A stretch of DNA of 34,008 nt from Scybalousia_A sp964626385 (GTDB taxonomy: Bacteria > Bacteroidota > Bacteroidia > Bacteroidales > P3): NCBI GenBank assembly GCA_964626385.1, contig CAZVEO010000012.1, positions 1 through 34,008 on the forward strand, written 5' to 3'. Numbering within the stretch: the stretch's first letter is position 1; each line of letters opens with the position of its first letter. The position numbers and the translations under genes were made by a program. Of this stretch, positions 16,722 through 26,434 are shown piece by piece. The notes beneath the pieces were generated by a model. That model was not told the DNA's origin and searched no databases. It saw only the letters and a list, made by a program, of their open reading frames with translations.

Positions 16722-18260
16722 ATGAGAGTAAGTATCCATCAATTTAATTATAAGACAAAGGATTACCAATACAATACTTTACAGATAGAAAAGGTATTAA
16801 AGGAGAGTAATGATGAGGTCATAAATGTTTTTTCAGAACTTTCACTTTGTGGCTCGCCACTTTATGATGCTACGTTATATACCGATATTTACAAAGAAAC
16901 TTCTCTTTGTGGTGAAAGATTGTTGCAAACAAAAAAGAGTTTCATTGTCGGTACTATAGCCAAAGGAGAAGAAAATACAAAATATAACGCTTTGGTGTTT
17001 ATAAACAAAGGTGAGGTGGTTGGTCTTGCTACAAAGAGAAATTTGGGAAGATTTGATACTCATTTTTCTATAGGTAACGGCATAGAAGTGGTAAAATACG
17101 AGGATAAGACTTTAGCCTTTGGTTTTGTTGATGATTTTGAAAATTTTGTTAAAAAGAAAATAAAAACCGATGTCGTAATACTTTGTTCTTCAGAATTATT
17201 TGATAAAGATGATAAGGAAGAGATTATAAAAACGCTTTCTTTTTATGCAAGGCAAATAAATACAAAAATAATCTATGTTAATCGTATAGGAGGAGAGGGT
17301 AGTTTTATTTTTGATGGTGGAAGTTTTATAATGAATGAAAGAGGAGAAATTTGCGAAAAACTACCTATGTTTGAAGAGGGTAATATTTTTGTAGATTTGG
17401 AAAATATAAAATCTAAAACTTTTGCACCACTTTGTTATGAGGAGAAGATTTTTAGGGCAGGTGTTTTGGGATTGAAAGATTATTTTCACAAGAATAATAT
17501 ACATAAAGCTGTTATAGGTCTTTCTGGAGGAATAGATTCGGCGGTGGCAGTGGTTTTTGGTGTAGTAGCTTTAGGAAAAGAGAATGTAATGGGAGTGTTG
17601 ATGCCAAGCAAATACTCTTCTGACCATAGTATAAAGGATGCTAAACTTTCGGCTGAAAAATTAGGAATAAATTATTTAACTCTTTCTATAGAAGATATTT
17701 TTGAGGCAAGTTTAAAAACAATGCAGCCCGTCTTTGAAGGTACAAAGCCTAATACGGCAGAAGAAAATTTGCAGGCAAGAACCCGTTGTATGATAATTAT
17801 GGCTATATGTAATAAAATAGGGGCGGCAATGTTGAATACAAGCAACAAAAGTGAAAGTGCTGTTGGTTATGGGACACTTTATGGAGATGACTCTGGTGCA
17901 ATGTCTGTTTTGGGAGATTTGTATAAAACAGATGTTTATAAACTTGCTCGTTGGATAAATAGAGAAAAAGAAATTATACCTAATAACTCCATAATCAAAC
18001 CGCCTTCAGCAGAACTGAGATTTAATCAAAAAGATTCTGATTCTTTGCCTGAATATGATGTTTTGGACGAAGTTTTAAAAGACTATATAGATGATAAGTT
18101 GGACTATTCGCAATTGCTAAAAAGGGGGTATGATGAGAAACTTGTTCAACGCGTTATTCATCTTGTGAAAATTAATGAATGGAAACGTCATCAGGAGGCA
18201 CCTGCGTTACGTTATAGCAAAACTTGTTTTACAACTGATTATAAACAACCTATATCATAA
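16722..18260 (+). CDS. nadE: Glutamine-dependent NAD+ synthetase
   Basis: 512 residues from ATG 16722 (MRVSIHQFNYK). The in-frame TTG at 16698 overlaps the promoter box and is rejected. An N-terminal nitrilase-type glutaminase supplies ammonia; its triad appears as Glu39 (ELSLCG), Lys105 (ATKRNL) and Cys155 (VVILCSSE). The C-terminal ATP-pyrophosphatase domain has the loop SGGIDS (268-273), amidating deamido-NAD+ to NAD+. purF begins 6 bp after its stop, giving a nadE-purF-TPR operon. Confidence 0.95.
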   Translation: MRVSIHQFNYKTKDYQYNTLQIEKVLKESNDEVINVFSELSLCGSPLYDATLYTDIYKETSLCGERLLQTKKSFIVGTIAKGEENTKYNALVFINKGEVVGLATKRNLGRFDTHFSIGNGIEVVKYEDKTLAFGFVDDFENFVKKKIKTDVVILCSSELFDKDDKEEIIKTLSFYARQINTKIIYVNRIGGEGSFIFDGGSFIMNERGEICEKLPMFEEGNIFVDLENIKSKTFAPLCYEEKIFRAGVLGLKDYFHKNNIHKAVIGLSGGIDSAVAVVFGVVALGKENVMGVLMPSKYSSDHSIKDAKLSAEKLGINYLTLSIEDIFEASLKTMQPVFEGTKPNTAEENLQARTRCMIIMAICNKIGAAMLNTSNKSESAVGYGTLYGDDSGAMSVLGDLYKTDVYKLARWINREKEIIPNNSIIKPPSAELRFNQKDSDSLPEYDVLDEVLKDYIDDKLDYSQLLKRGYDEKLVQRVIHLVKINEWKRHQEAPALRYSKTCFTTDYKQPIS

Positions 18261-18266
18261 ACAAAT

Positions 18267-20168
18267 ATGAGCGACAGTATAAAGCATGAGTGTGGCATAG
18301 CAATGCTGAGATTGTTAAAACCTTTGGAATATTATCAAGAGAAATATGGTAATACTTGGGCTTTGAATCGTATGTATCTTTTGATGGAAAAGCAACACAA
18401 CCGTGGACAAGACGGAGCGGGTTTTGCTTCTGTAAAGTTTGATACAGAGCCTGGCAAACAATATATTGATATTTTCAAAAGTAATGACAAACAAGCCATA
18501 GCGGATATTTTCAAAAATGTTTTTGAGGATTATAAACAAATAGAGAAAGAGATGCCTCAAAAAGTCAATGATATTAAGTTTTTGAAAGACAACGCAAGGT
18601 TCTTTGGTGAGGTTTTTATGGGACATTTGCGTTATGGGACCTTTGGTGGAAATTCTATAGCAAGTTTACATCCTTTTCATAGAAAAAACAATTGGAAAAC
18701 AAGAGATTTGTTAGTTGCAGGTAATTTCAATCTTACCAATATAGACGATATGCTTAATAAACTTATTTCTCTTGGACAACACCCGGTGGATGTATCGGAT
18801 ACTGCCATTGTTTTGGAAAAAATAGGCAAGTTTTTGGACAGAGAGGTAGAAGAGTTGTTTAGAAAACATAAGTTAAATCAAGAATCAAACATACAAATAA
18901 CTGAAAACATTTCTAAGGAGATGGATTTGCAAAAGGTTTTGGCTTCATCGGTAAAACATTTTGACGGCGGTTATGTAATGTGTGGACTTACAGGTAATGG
19001 TTATGCTTTTGCTGCAAGGGATGAGAATGGAATACGTCCTTGTTTTTGGTATAAAAATGATGAGATAGTCGTTGTAGCTTCTGAACGTCCTGCTATAATG
19101 ACAACTTTTGATGTACCAATAGAAGAGGTTAAAGAGTTAACGCCAGGTTGTGCTTTAATAATTAAAAGAGATGGCACTGTAAGTGAAGAAAGAATAAAGG
19201 AAAGTCCTGCAAAATACAAGGAATGTTCTTTTGAAAGAATATACTTTTCTCGAGGCACAGACAAAGATATTTACGAAGAAAGAAAGGCTTTGGGAGAAAA
19301 GATTTTTCCTCAAATTCTTAGAGCCATAGATCACGATATAAAAAATACAGTTATATCCTATATACCAAATACGGCTTCTGTTGCTTTTCAGGGTTTAGCA
19401 AAGGCTTTTAGTGATTACTTGGACAAGCAACGAAAAGAAAATATTTTATCTCTTAAAGAAAAACCTACAAAAGAAGATTTGGACGAAATATTCTCTACCA
19501 CAGTTAGAAGAGAATATATTGTTGTAAAAGATGTAAAAATGCGTACTTTTATAACTCAAGACAATGAAAGAGATGATATGGTGGCTCATGTTTATGATGT
19601 AACCTATGGACAGATAAAAGATGGTGTAGACAATCTTGTGGTAATAGACGATAGTATAGTAAGGGGTACAACTTTGAGACAAAGCATACTTTCAATATTG
19701 GACAAATTGGGACCAAAGAAAATAGTTGTGGCTTCGTCTGCACCTCAAATTCGTTACCCAGATTGTTATGGTATAGATATGTCACGTTTGGGTTATATGG
19801 TTGCTTTCAATGCTACTATTGCTCTTTTGAAAGAAAATGATATGCAAAACATTATAGACGAAACCTATAGACTTTGCAAAAAACAAGAGTCGCTTCCTAT
19901 TGAGATGGTAGAAAATCATGTTAAGGCTATCTATAAGCCATTTACTGCAGAGGAAATTTCAAAAAAAATAGCGGAACTCATAACTCCGAAACATTGCAAA
20001 GCAGAAATAGAAGTAGTTTATAATTCTTTGGAAAATTTGCACGAGGCTTGTCCTAATCATACTGGCGATTGGTATTTTAGTGGAAACTATCCTACTTTTG
20101 GAGGTAATAAAGTAGCAAATACCGCTTTTATCAACTGGTATGAGGGTAACAATAAACGTTCTTACTAA
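18267..20168 (+). CDS. purF: Amidophosphoribosyltransferase
   Basis: 633 residues. It makes phosphoribosylamine from PRPP and glutamine, the first purine step. The glutaminase nucleophile is Cys9 in KHECGIAM after a short propeptide. HNRGQDGAGF and VFMGHLRYGT are class II amidotransferase landmarks. The PRPP loop is VVIDDSIVRGTT, near residue 455. The protein is longer than the ~470-residue bacterial norm because of inserted and C-terminal segments, as I recall for Bacteroidota PurF. It sits between nadE (6 bp) and a TPR gene (8 bp). Confidence 0.94.
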   Translation: MSDSIKHECGIAMLRLLKPLEYYQEKYGNTWALNRMYLLMEKQHNRGQDGAGFASVKFDTEPGKQYIDIFKSNDKQAIADIFKNVFEDYKQIEKEMPQKVNDIKFLKDNARFFGEVFMGHLRYGTFGGNSIASLHPFHRKNNWKTRDLLVAGNFNLTNIDDMLNKLISLGQHPVDVSDTAIVLEKIGKFLDREVEELFRKHKLNQESNIQITENISKEMDLQKVLASSVKHFDGGYVMCGLTGNGYAFAARDENGIRPCFWYKNDEIVVVASERPAIMTTFDVPIEEVKELTPGCALIIKRDGTVSEERIKESPAKYKECSFERIYFSRGTDKDIYEERKALGEKIFPQILRAIDHDIKNTVISYIPNTASVAFQGLAKAFSDYLDKQRKENILSLKEKPTKEDLDEIFSTTVRREYIVVKDVKMRTFITQDNERDDMVAHVYDVTYGQIKDGVDNLVVIDDSIVRGTTLRQSILSILDKLGPKKIVVASSAPQIRYPDCYGIDMSRLGYMVAFNATIALLKENDMQNIIDETYRLCKKQESLPIEMVENHVKAIYKPFTAEEISKKIAELITPKHCKAEIEVVYNSLENLHEACPNHTGDWYFSGNYPTFGGNKVANTAFINWYEGNNKRSY

Positions 20169-20176
20169 AATAGCCA

Positions 20177-22036
20177 ATGTTCAAAAGATTATTTATATTG
20201 TTGTTATTTCTTGCTTGTAGTTGGTTTTGTTGCCAGGCACAAAAGAACTCCGATAAAACCAACTATGAACTTGCTAATCATTACATAAATACGGATAGAT
20301 ATGAGGATGCTTGCAAGTTGTTGGAAGATTTGATCAACAAGAATTTCAAGGCAGAGTATTATAATTCTTTGTCCTTTGTCTATAAAACTTTAAACAAGAC
20401 TAAAGAACAGGAAAAACTTATCAAACTTGCTATAAAGAAAAACAAAACAAATTATATTTACTACATAGATTATGGTTTGTTTTATTATGAAAAACAAGAT
20501 AGCGTTAAAGCAGATAAAATGTTTAACAAAGCCATAAATAACCTAACATCAAATAACAGCGATATTTCTTCTTGTGCTTCTTATTTTAGCAACAATCATT
20601 TGTATGACTATGCTCTTAAAACCTATAGAAAAGGTAGACTTTTGCTTAAACAAAAAAATAAATATACATACGAAATAAGCTATATCTTGCAAATGCAAGG
20701 AATGGAAAGCCAAATTATAGAGGAATATTTGATTTTATTGGAGACTCAACCTCAGTATCTTAACACTATACAAATAAATATCAATAATTTGTTGAGTACA
20801 GATAAAGACAATAAACTTTTAAATGAATTACATAATACTTTATTGGAAAAAGTAAAAGAAAACCCTAAGAATGAACAACTTTGCAGACTATATCTTTGGA
20901 CTTTGATAAAGGAAAAAAATTATAACTTAGCTTTTTTGCAAGCCAAAGCAATAGATTCTCGTTTTGACAATAATGAAGGTGGTACATTGTTTTCTTTTGG
21001 AGAAATAGCCATGAACAACGCAGAATATGATATTGCTTCAAAAACTTTTGATATAATAATCAACAATAATACAGACAACAACGCTTACTATACTAGAAGT
21101 GTCATAAACAAAGTAAATTGCTCTTATACTTATTTTAAAACAAAGTCTTCTCACAATACTAAAGAGTTGGAGGCTATGGATATGGAATTTAACAAAGCCA
21201 TAGAAATTCTTGGCAACAATAATATTAGTGCTTCTATTTTACAGGATTATGCAAACTTTCTTGCTTATTATAAACACTCTTCTCAGAAAGCAGTAGATAT
21301 TTTGGATATTATAATAAATATGCCTTCTCTTTCTACTAAACAAAGAGCTTTGGCAAAAATAGATAGAGGAGATATTTATCTTATGGAGGGAGATGTTTGG
21401 GCGGCAAGTTTGGAATATTCTCAAGTAAGTAAAGATTTGAAGAACGAACATGAAGGAAGTCTTGCTAAGTTTAAGAATGCAATGCTTTCTTATTACACGG
21501 GAGATTTTGAGTGGGCGTTGTCGCAATTCTCTACTTTACGTTCCTCTACCTCAAAACTCATAGCCAATGATGCAATGGAGTATTCCTTGCTTATAACAGA
21601 AAATATGGACGAGGACTCTTCTTATAACGCTTTATCTTATTTTGCAAAAGCCGATTTCCTTTTCTTTCAAAAAAAATATGATGAGGCTTTGCAACAACTG
21701 TCCATTATAGAAACATCTTATCTAAGTCATGGTATTTTAGATGAATTGCTTTACAAGAAAGGACAAATAGAATATGCACAAAAGCACTATTCTCAAGCCG
21801 ATAGTTTGTGGCAAGCGGTGGTATTGAAATATCCCTATGATATTGTAGCTGATGATGCTTTATGGTCTTTGGCTCAGATGTATGAAAATATTTTCGGGGA
21901 TAAAACCAAAGCCTTAGAATTTTATCAACGAATAATTATTGATTATCCGTCTTCACTCTATGTGGCTCAGTGTAGAAAGAAAAATGAGGAACTCTCTTCT
22001 CAGAAAGAGTCTTTGTTTTTTTATGGAAACTCATAA
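20177..22036 (+). CDS. Large secreted TPR protein
   Basis: 619 residues. The N-terminus (MFKRLFILLLFLACSWFCCQAQ) is a signal peptide; a Cys after FLA could be a lipid-attachment site, but the lipobox is imperfect. The rest is predicted tetratricopeptide helices, clearest near the start (LANHYINTDRYEDACKLLED) and the end (AQKHYSQADSLWQAVVLKYP, DKTKALEFYQRIIIDYPSS), the latter resembling BamD/YbgF-type repeats. It probably acts in the envelope as a scaffold; no partner is evident. It starts 8 bp after purF and is likely co-transcribed. Confidence 0.8.
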   Translation: MFKRLFILLLFLACSWFCCQAQKNSDKTNYELANHYINTDRYEDACKLLEDLINKNFKAEYYNSLSFVYKTLNKTKEQEKLIKLAIKKNKTNYIYYIDYGLFYYEKQDSVKADKMFNKAINNLTSNNSDISSCASYFSNNHLYDYALKTYRKGRLLLKQKNKYTYEISYILQMQGMESQIIEEYLILLETQPQYLNTIQININNLLSTDKDNKLLNELHNTLLEKVKENPKNEQLCRLYLWTLIKEKNYNLAFLQAKAIDSRFDNNEGGTLFSFGEIAMNNAEYDIASKTFDIIINNNTDNNAYYTRSVINKVNCSYTYFKTKSSHNTKELEAMDMEFNKAIEILGNNNISASILQDYANFLAYYKHSSQKAVDILDIIINMPSLSTKQRALAKIDRGDIYLMEGDVWAASLEYSQVSKDLKNEHEGSLAKFKNAMLSYYTGDFEWALSQFSTLRSSTSKLIANDAMEYSLLITENMDEDSSYNALSYFAKADFLFFQKKYDEALQQLSIIETSYLSHGILDELLYKKGQIEYAQKHYSQADSLWQAVVLKYPYDIVADDALWSLAQMYENIFGDKTKALEFYQRIIIDYPSSLYVAQCRKKNEELSSQKESLFFYGNS

Positions 22037-22041
22037 ATCGT

Positions 22042-22116
22042 AAGGTGTTTAGTGGGTGTGGTGATAAGGACAAAGTCTTTATAAAAAGTAATATCGTACC
22101 CTTATAAAAGCACCTT
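22042..22116. repeat. Degenerate copy of the intergenic hairpin repeat
   Basis: AAGGTG (22042-22047) pairs with CACCTT (22111-22116). Between them AAGGACAAAGTCTTTATAAA and CCCTTATAAAAGCACC echo the repeats at 1148-1211 and 33700-33815. It lies just after the TPR gene stop and may end the nadE operon transcript. Confidence 0.5.
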
Positions 22117-22166
22117 TTAAGTATGAAAACTATTGATGTTATATAAAATTTTTAATAGTTTTTTAG

Positions 22167-22174
22167 TAATTTTG
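22167..22174 (+). promoter_or_regulatory. -7 box (TAATTTTG) immediately before queD
   Basis: The box ends 4 nt before the queD ATG. If it is the real -7 element, transcription would start at or next to the A of the start codon, making a leaderless mRNA. Confidence 0.5.
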
Positions 22175-22178
22175 CAGT

Positions 22179-22619
22179 ATGAAAATACGTATTACCAAAG
22201 AGTTTCATTTTGAAATGAGTCATTGCCTCAATAATTATGATGGTGCGTGCAAAAATATACACGGACATAGTTATAAATTGTTTGTTACGCTTAGAGGAGA
22301 GCCTTCAAGGGATAAAAGTTCCTCCTCTTATGGTATGGTTATGGACTTTACTCAATTAAAAAAAATGGTAAAAGACAATATTTTGGATGTTTTTGACCAT
22401 AGTATTGTGATAGAGAAAAACTCTCCTTTTATAGAATTTATAAAGCAAATAGATACAAAAAAAAATATAGTAGATTTTCAGCCTACGTGCGAAAATCTGG
22501 TGCTTCATTTCAAGCAACAAATAGAATCTTTTTTGCCACAAAATGTAGAACTTTATAAGATGGTGCTTTATGAAACAGCCTCTTCTTGTGCTGAATGGAA
22601 CAAAGAAGATGACAAATGA
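22179..22619 (+). CDS. queD: 6-carboxy-tetrahydropterin synthase / 6-pyruvoyl-tetrahydropterin synthase family
   Basis: 146 residues, a T-fold enzyme. The zinc ligands are His15 (FEMSHCL), His28 and His30 (IHGHSY), with the catalytic Cys24 in GACKNIHGH. Later LDVFDHSIVIE and CENLVLHF match the family. QueD makes the carboxypterin used for 7-deazaguanine (queuosine) synthesis; other members act in pterin metabolism, and no other que gene is near to decide. A monocistronic unit is likely, with about 110 bp to the next gene. Confidence 0.88.
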   Translation: MKIRITKEFHFEMSHCLNNYDGACKNIHGHSYKLFVTLRGEPSRDKSSSSYGMVMDFTQLKKMVKDNILDVFDHSIVIEKNSPFIEFIKQIDTKKNIVDFQPTCENLVLHFKQQIESFLPQNVELYKMVLYETASSCAEWNKEDDK

Positions 22620-22729
22620 AAAATTGTAATACATAAAATAGATGATAATTCGTTTTTTCGTAGTCTTGCTTAAAGAATATTTCTCATTATAAAAAACTAT
22701 TTTAAATTTTAGAGAAAAATTGTGTTGTT

Positions 22730-23851
22730 ATGGCAAAAGAAAATGGTTTTACTTTCCCTTCGGTACTTAAATGGGTGGTCGGCGTTGTTACAGTAGGCTT
22801 GGTTGTTTTCTTTTTGTGGTATTTTAAGTTTATAGTGGTATGCATATTTTTGGCAATTATATTTTCTTTGGTAGGCAGACCAATAATGAGTTTCTTGGAA
22901 AAAATCAAGATAGGTAAGTATTATTTGAGTAAAAGTCTTTGCTCCGGCTTGACCTTGATAGCGGAAACGGGAATAATTGCATTGGTAGTTTATTTGTTAG
23001 TACCTTTAATAATATCTCAGGCTATGAACTTTGCTGATATAGATATGCAAAAAGTATCTCAATACTATTCTGTACACATAAAAAATATTGAGCAAATGTT
23101 AGATAAATATAATGTTATGCCCGAAAATCTTAGCCTTGAAACCTTTATAAGTGGAAAAATTATGGCAATACTCAATAGTTTTAAACTTCCTTCTTTGGCA
23201 AACAATATTTTGGCTTTGGCTTCAAAACTTATTATGGGTGTGTTAGTTACTATGTTTATAACATTTTTCTTTTTAAAGGATAGCCATATTGTTATGAGAT
23301 TTATGGATAATGTAACTCCTGATAAATATATTTCGGAAGTACATAATATAATAAACAATACTCGACTTTTAATTTCAAGATATTTTATAGGTGTTTTTTG
23401 TGAAATACTTATAATGATAACACTTTTGAGTTTGGGGTTTTATTTGGCAGGGTTTAATAATGCTTTTCTTATAGCTGGAGTGTGTGGAGTTATGGTTATT
23501 TTGCCTTATATAGGAGTACTTATAGGCGGAGGCTTGGGGCTTATGATACTTATTACCGGTTTTTTGGCTCAGAACCCAAATGGAGATATTTTTCCTTTGA
23601 TAACATTGTATATTATTATATTTGCAGTAGTTAAATTGATAGATGATTTTCTTTTGCAACCCTTTATTTATTCAAAAAGTGTAAAGGCTCGTCCTTTAGA
23701 GATATTTCTTATAATTTTGATGGCAGGAAGAATAGGCGGTGTATGGGGAATGGTGTTGGCTATACCTGTCTATACATTTTTGAGAATAATAGCAAAAGAG
23801 TTTTTTAACAAATGGAAGTTTATTAAAGCCTTAACCAAGGAAATAGGATAA
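22730..23851 (+). CDS. AI-2E family transporter (PerM/UPF0118)
   Basis: 373 residues with the family's usual pattern: two or three helices at 11-60, a soluble region at about 100-150 (DIDMQKVSQYYSVHIKNIEQ), then a cluster of helices including FITFFFLKDS, GVCGVMVILPYIGVLIGGGLG and the C-terminal RIGGVWGMVLAIPVYTFLR. Known members include putative autoinducer exporters and Na+/H+ antiporters, so the substrate is not predictable. Its TAA overlaps the mutS2 start codon (TAATG), implying translational coupling. Confidence 0.88.
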   Translation: MAKENGFTFPSVLKWVVGVVTVGLVVFFLWYFKFIVVCIFLAIIFSLVGRPIMSFLEKIKIGKYYLSKSLCSGLTLIAETGIIALVVYLLVPLIISQAMNFADIDMQKVSQYYSVHIKNIEQMLDKYNVMPENLSLETFISGKIMAILNSFKLPSLANNILALASKLIMGVLVTMFITFFFLKDSHIVMRFMDNVTPDKYISEVHNIINNTRLLISRYFIGVFCEILIMITLLSLGFYLAGFNNAFLIAGVCGVMVILPYIGVLIGGGLGLMILITGFLAQNPNGDIFPLITLYIIIFAVVKLIDDFLLQPFIYSKSVKARPLEIFLIILMAGRIGGVWGMVLAIPVYTFLRIIAKEFFNKWKFIKALTKEIG

Positions 23852-26310
23852 TGATAGAAGAAAAGACCATAGGATTTGATGAAATAAAACAAGAAATAAA
23901 AAAAAATTGTAAAACCTCTTCTGCAAAGGAATTGGTTGAAAAAATAACTTTCCTTAACAACCATGAAGATATAAAAACTCTGTTGCAGGAGTGTTATGAA
24001 ATGAGAGGGTTTTTGCTCGGTGTTAAGGATTTTCCAAGCGAAGATTATTTTGATTGTAGAACGTCATTGATACCTCTTAGAATTGCAGGCACTTGTATAA
24101 GTCAAGAGGATATGAAATATTTTTTGCTCTCCTTTTCTACAATAAAAGCAATGTTGGATTTTTTCTCAAAAGAGGACAAACAGGAAGGACAAGAGTCCGC
24201 TTTGGGAAAGATATATGAAAAAGTAATTTTCAATGAAGATGTTCTCAAAGAATGTTTGCGTATTATGGACACAGATGGAGAAATAAAAGAAAGTTGTTCT
24301 CCCGTACTTAGAGAAATAAGACAAAAACAACAAAAATGCCAAACTCAAATCTCTCGCAAGATACAAACGCTTCTTTCTTTTTCTAAAAATAATGGTTGGA
24401 CTGCTTTGGACGAAGATGTTACCATACGCAACAATTCTTTGGTTATTCCTGTTAAATCTTCCTATAAAAAACAAATGAAAGGCATTCTACATGATACTTC
24501 ACAGACAGGACAAACCTTTTATATAGAGCCTGAGGAAATAGTGGAGTTGAATTTTGAGGCAAAAGAATTGTTTTTGGAAGAACAAAGGGAGATACATAGA
24601 ATATTGTTGGCTTTTTCTGATTTGCTTAGGGAAAATTTGGAAGGAATTTTGTCTTGTTACGAATTTCTTATAAGGATAGATTTTATTAGAGCAAAGTCTC
24701 TTTATGCTATCAGTATTAGGGCAAGCAAGCCAGATTTGAAACCTTTTCCTGTTTTGAATTGGTTTGAAGCACGACACCCTTTGTTGGAATCTTCGCTTAG
24801 AAAAAAGCAGAAAAATATAGTTCCTTTGAGGATTTCCTTGAATAAGGAACAAAGAATATTGATTATATCTGGTCCAAATGCTGGAGGCAAGTCTGTGTGT
24901 TTGAAAAGCGTTGCACTCTTGCAATATATGCTTCAATGTGGATTGCTTGTACCTATGAAAGAAACTTCTGAAGCGGGTATTTTTTATAATATTTTTGTTT
25001 CCATAGGAGATTCTCAAAGCATAGAAAACGACCTCAGTACCTATTCATCTCATTTATTACAGATGAAAGAGATTTGTGAACAAGCAGATAAAGATACTCT
25101 TTTTCTTATAGATGAGTTGGGGGCGGGAACAGATCCGAGTATAGGAGGAGCAATAGCGGAAAGTGTTTTGGAATACTTGGACGAAGTAAAATCTTGGGGA
25201 GTTGTTACAACACACTACTCCAATTTGAAGAGACTTGCCTTGAAACACAAATCCATAATTAACGGAGCAATGCTTTACGATTCGGAAAAAATGTTACCAC
25301 TTTTTATTCTCTCCATAGGTACTCCGGGGAGTAGTTTTGCTTTTGAAATAGCTCAAAGAATTGGTCTGCCAAAGACTATTATAGAAAACGCAAAACAAAA
25401 GGTTGGTTCTTCTCAAGTTAGTTTTGAAAAGGAATTGCAACAGATAGAAGTTGAAAAACTTGCTTTGCAACAAGAAAACCAGAAAATGAAAGCCTATGAT
25501 GAAGAATTGTATAAAATAGTTCAGAAATATAGACATTTGGAGGAGCAATTATCTTATAACAAAAAAAATATTCTAAATCAAGCAAGGCAAGAAGCAAAGG
25601 AAATACTTCTAAATGCCAATAGCAAAATAGAAAAAACTATTGAAGCAATAAAAACCTCTCAAGCAGAGAAAGAAAAAGTAAAGCAATTAAAAGACGATAT
25701 AAAACAAAATATTTCTCAAATAACTAAGGATATACAAAAAGAAGAAAGCAATGCACCAAACATTGATATAGCCTATAAAGACGATACAATTTTACAAAAA
25801 GACTCTCATTTAAAACTTGTCAACACTCCTATACAAGTAGGTGATTATGTGTTGTTTGGTTCGGAACAATTGGTGATGGAGGTCAAAAATGTAAATAAAA
25901 ATAAGGTAGAGTTGATAAGTGGAGTAATGAGTATAAGAACATCCTTGGATAAAGTCAAAAAAATAGATAAACAAAACTATTTAAAACAAAAAGCAAATAA
26001 TAAAAAGAATGCTAATATCTTTGTTTCTAACCCAATAATGAATAGAATTAATGAGCTGCGAGCAAAGTATTCCCCTCAAATAGACTTAAGAGGAGAACGG
26101 ACGGAAGATGCAATTAAAAAAGTTGCTCAAATGTTAGATACTGCTCGTTTGTTGGGAGAAAGACAAATAAAAATACTGCACGGAAAAGGTGATGGTATTC
26201 TTAAAACAATGATAAGAGATTTTCTCAAACAGCAACCTGGGGTAAAAAGTTTTTATGCAGAAAGAATAGAGTTTGGTGGTGAAGGCATAACCATAGTAGA
26301 ATTAAACTGA
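23851..26310 (+). CDS. mutS2: Endonuclease MutS2
   Basis: 819 residues. It has MutS core and ATPase domains, with Walker A GPNAGGKS (341-348), Walker B LFLIDELGAGTDP (about 414-426), and a His-containing TTHYS. A long coiled coil follows (about 520-640), then the C-terminal Smr nuclease domain with DLRGERTEDA and HGKGDGILKTMIRDFL. MutS2 does not do mismatch repair; it acts on recombination intermediates and, in some bacteria, on collided ribosomes. The start codon overlaps the stop of the AI-2E-family gene. Confidence 0.94.
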   Translation: MIEEKTIGFDEIKQEIKKNCKTSSAKELVEKITFLNNHEDIKTLLQECYEMRGFLLGVKDFPSEDYFDCRTSLIPLRIAGTCISQEDMKYFLLSFSTIKAMLDFFSKEDKQEGQESALGKIYEKVIFNEDVLKECLRIMDTDGEIKESCSPVLREIRQKQQKCQTQISRKIQTLLSFSKNNGWTALDEDVTIRNNSLVIPVKSSYKKQMKGILHDTSQTGQTFYIEPEEIVELNFEAKELFLEEQREIHRILLAFSDLLRENLEGILSCYEFLIRIDFIRAKSLYAISIRASKPDLKPFPVLNWFEARHPLLESSLRKKQKNIVPLRISLNKEQRILIISGPNAGGKSVCLKSVALLQYMLQCGLLVPMKETSEAGIFYNIFVSIGDSQSIENDLSTYSSHLLQMKEICEQADKDTLFLIDELGAGTDPSIGGAIAESVLEYLDEVKSWGVVTTHYSNLKRLALKHKSIINGAMLYDSEKMLPLFILSIGTPGSSFAFEIAQRIGLPKTIIENAKQKVGSSQVSFEKELQQIEVEKLALQQENQKMKAYDEELYKIVQKYRHLEEQLSYNKKNILNQARQEAKEILLNANSKIEKTIEAIKTSQAEKEKVKQLKDDIKQNISQITKDIQKEESNAPNIDIAYKDDTILQKDSHLKLVNTPIQVGDYVLFGSEQLVMEVKNVNKNKVELISGVMSIRTSLDKVKKIDKQNYLKQKANNKKNANIFVSNPIMNRINELRAKYSPQIDLRGERTEDAIKKVAQMLDTARLLGERQIKILHGKGDGILKTMIRDFLKQQPGVKSFYAERIEFGGEGITIVELN

Positions 26311-26352
26311 CATAGAGAGGGTAGGTAATTTTTTAAATAAATATTTATTTTT

Positions 26353-26383
26353 TTTGTTAGTCAAAAAAAATAATCTAAATTTG
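26353..26383 (+). promoter_or_regulatory. Consensus promoter of the vor operon
   Basis: TTTG (26353-26356), a 19-nt spacer, TAAATTTG (26376-26383). The leader would be about 48 nt long and contains the 15-bp word TAAAGTATTAACCCA (26403-26417). Confidence 0.7.
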
Positions 26384-26402
26384 CAACTTAAAATTATACG
26401 AG

Positions 26403-26417
26403 TAAAGTATTAACCCA
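26403..26417 (+). repeat. Leader word TAAAGTATTAACCCA, copy 1 (before vorD)
   Basis: Identical to 28588-28602 before vorC. Each copy lies within about 35 nt of a start codon and is followed by an A-rich run. Confidence 0.75.
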
Positions 26418-26434
26418 CTTAAAACAATAAAGCA

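Noticed and set aside
24499..25017. Minus-strand open frame of 172 codons inside mutS2
   Set aside because: It is antisense to the MutS2 ATPase region, with no domain or start signal.
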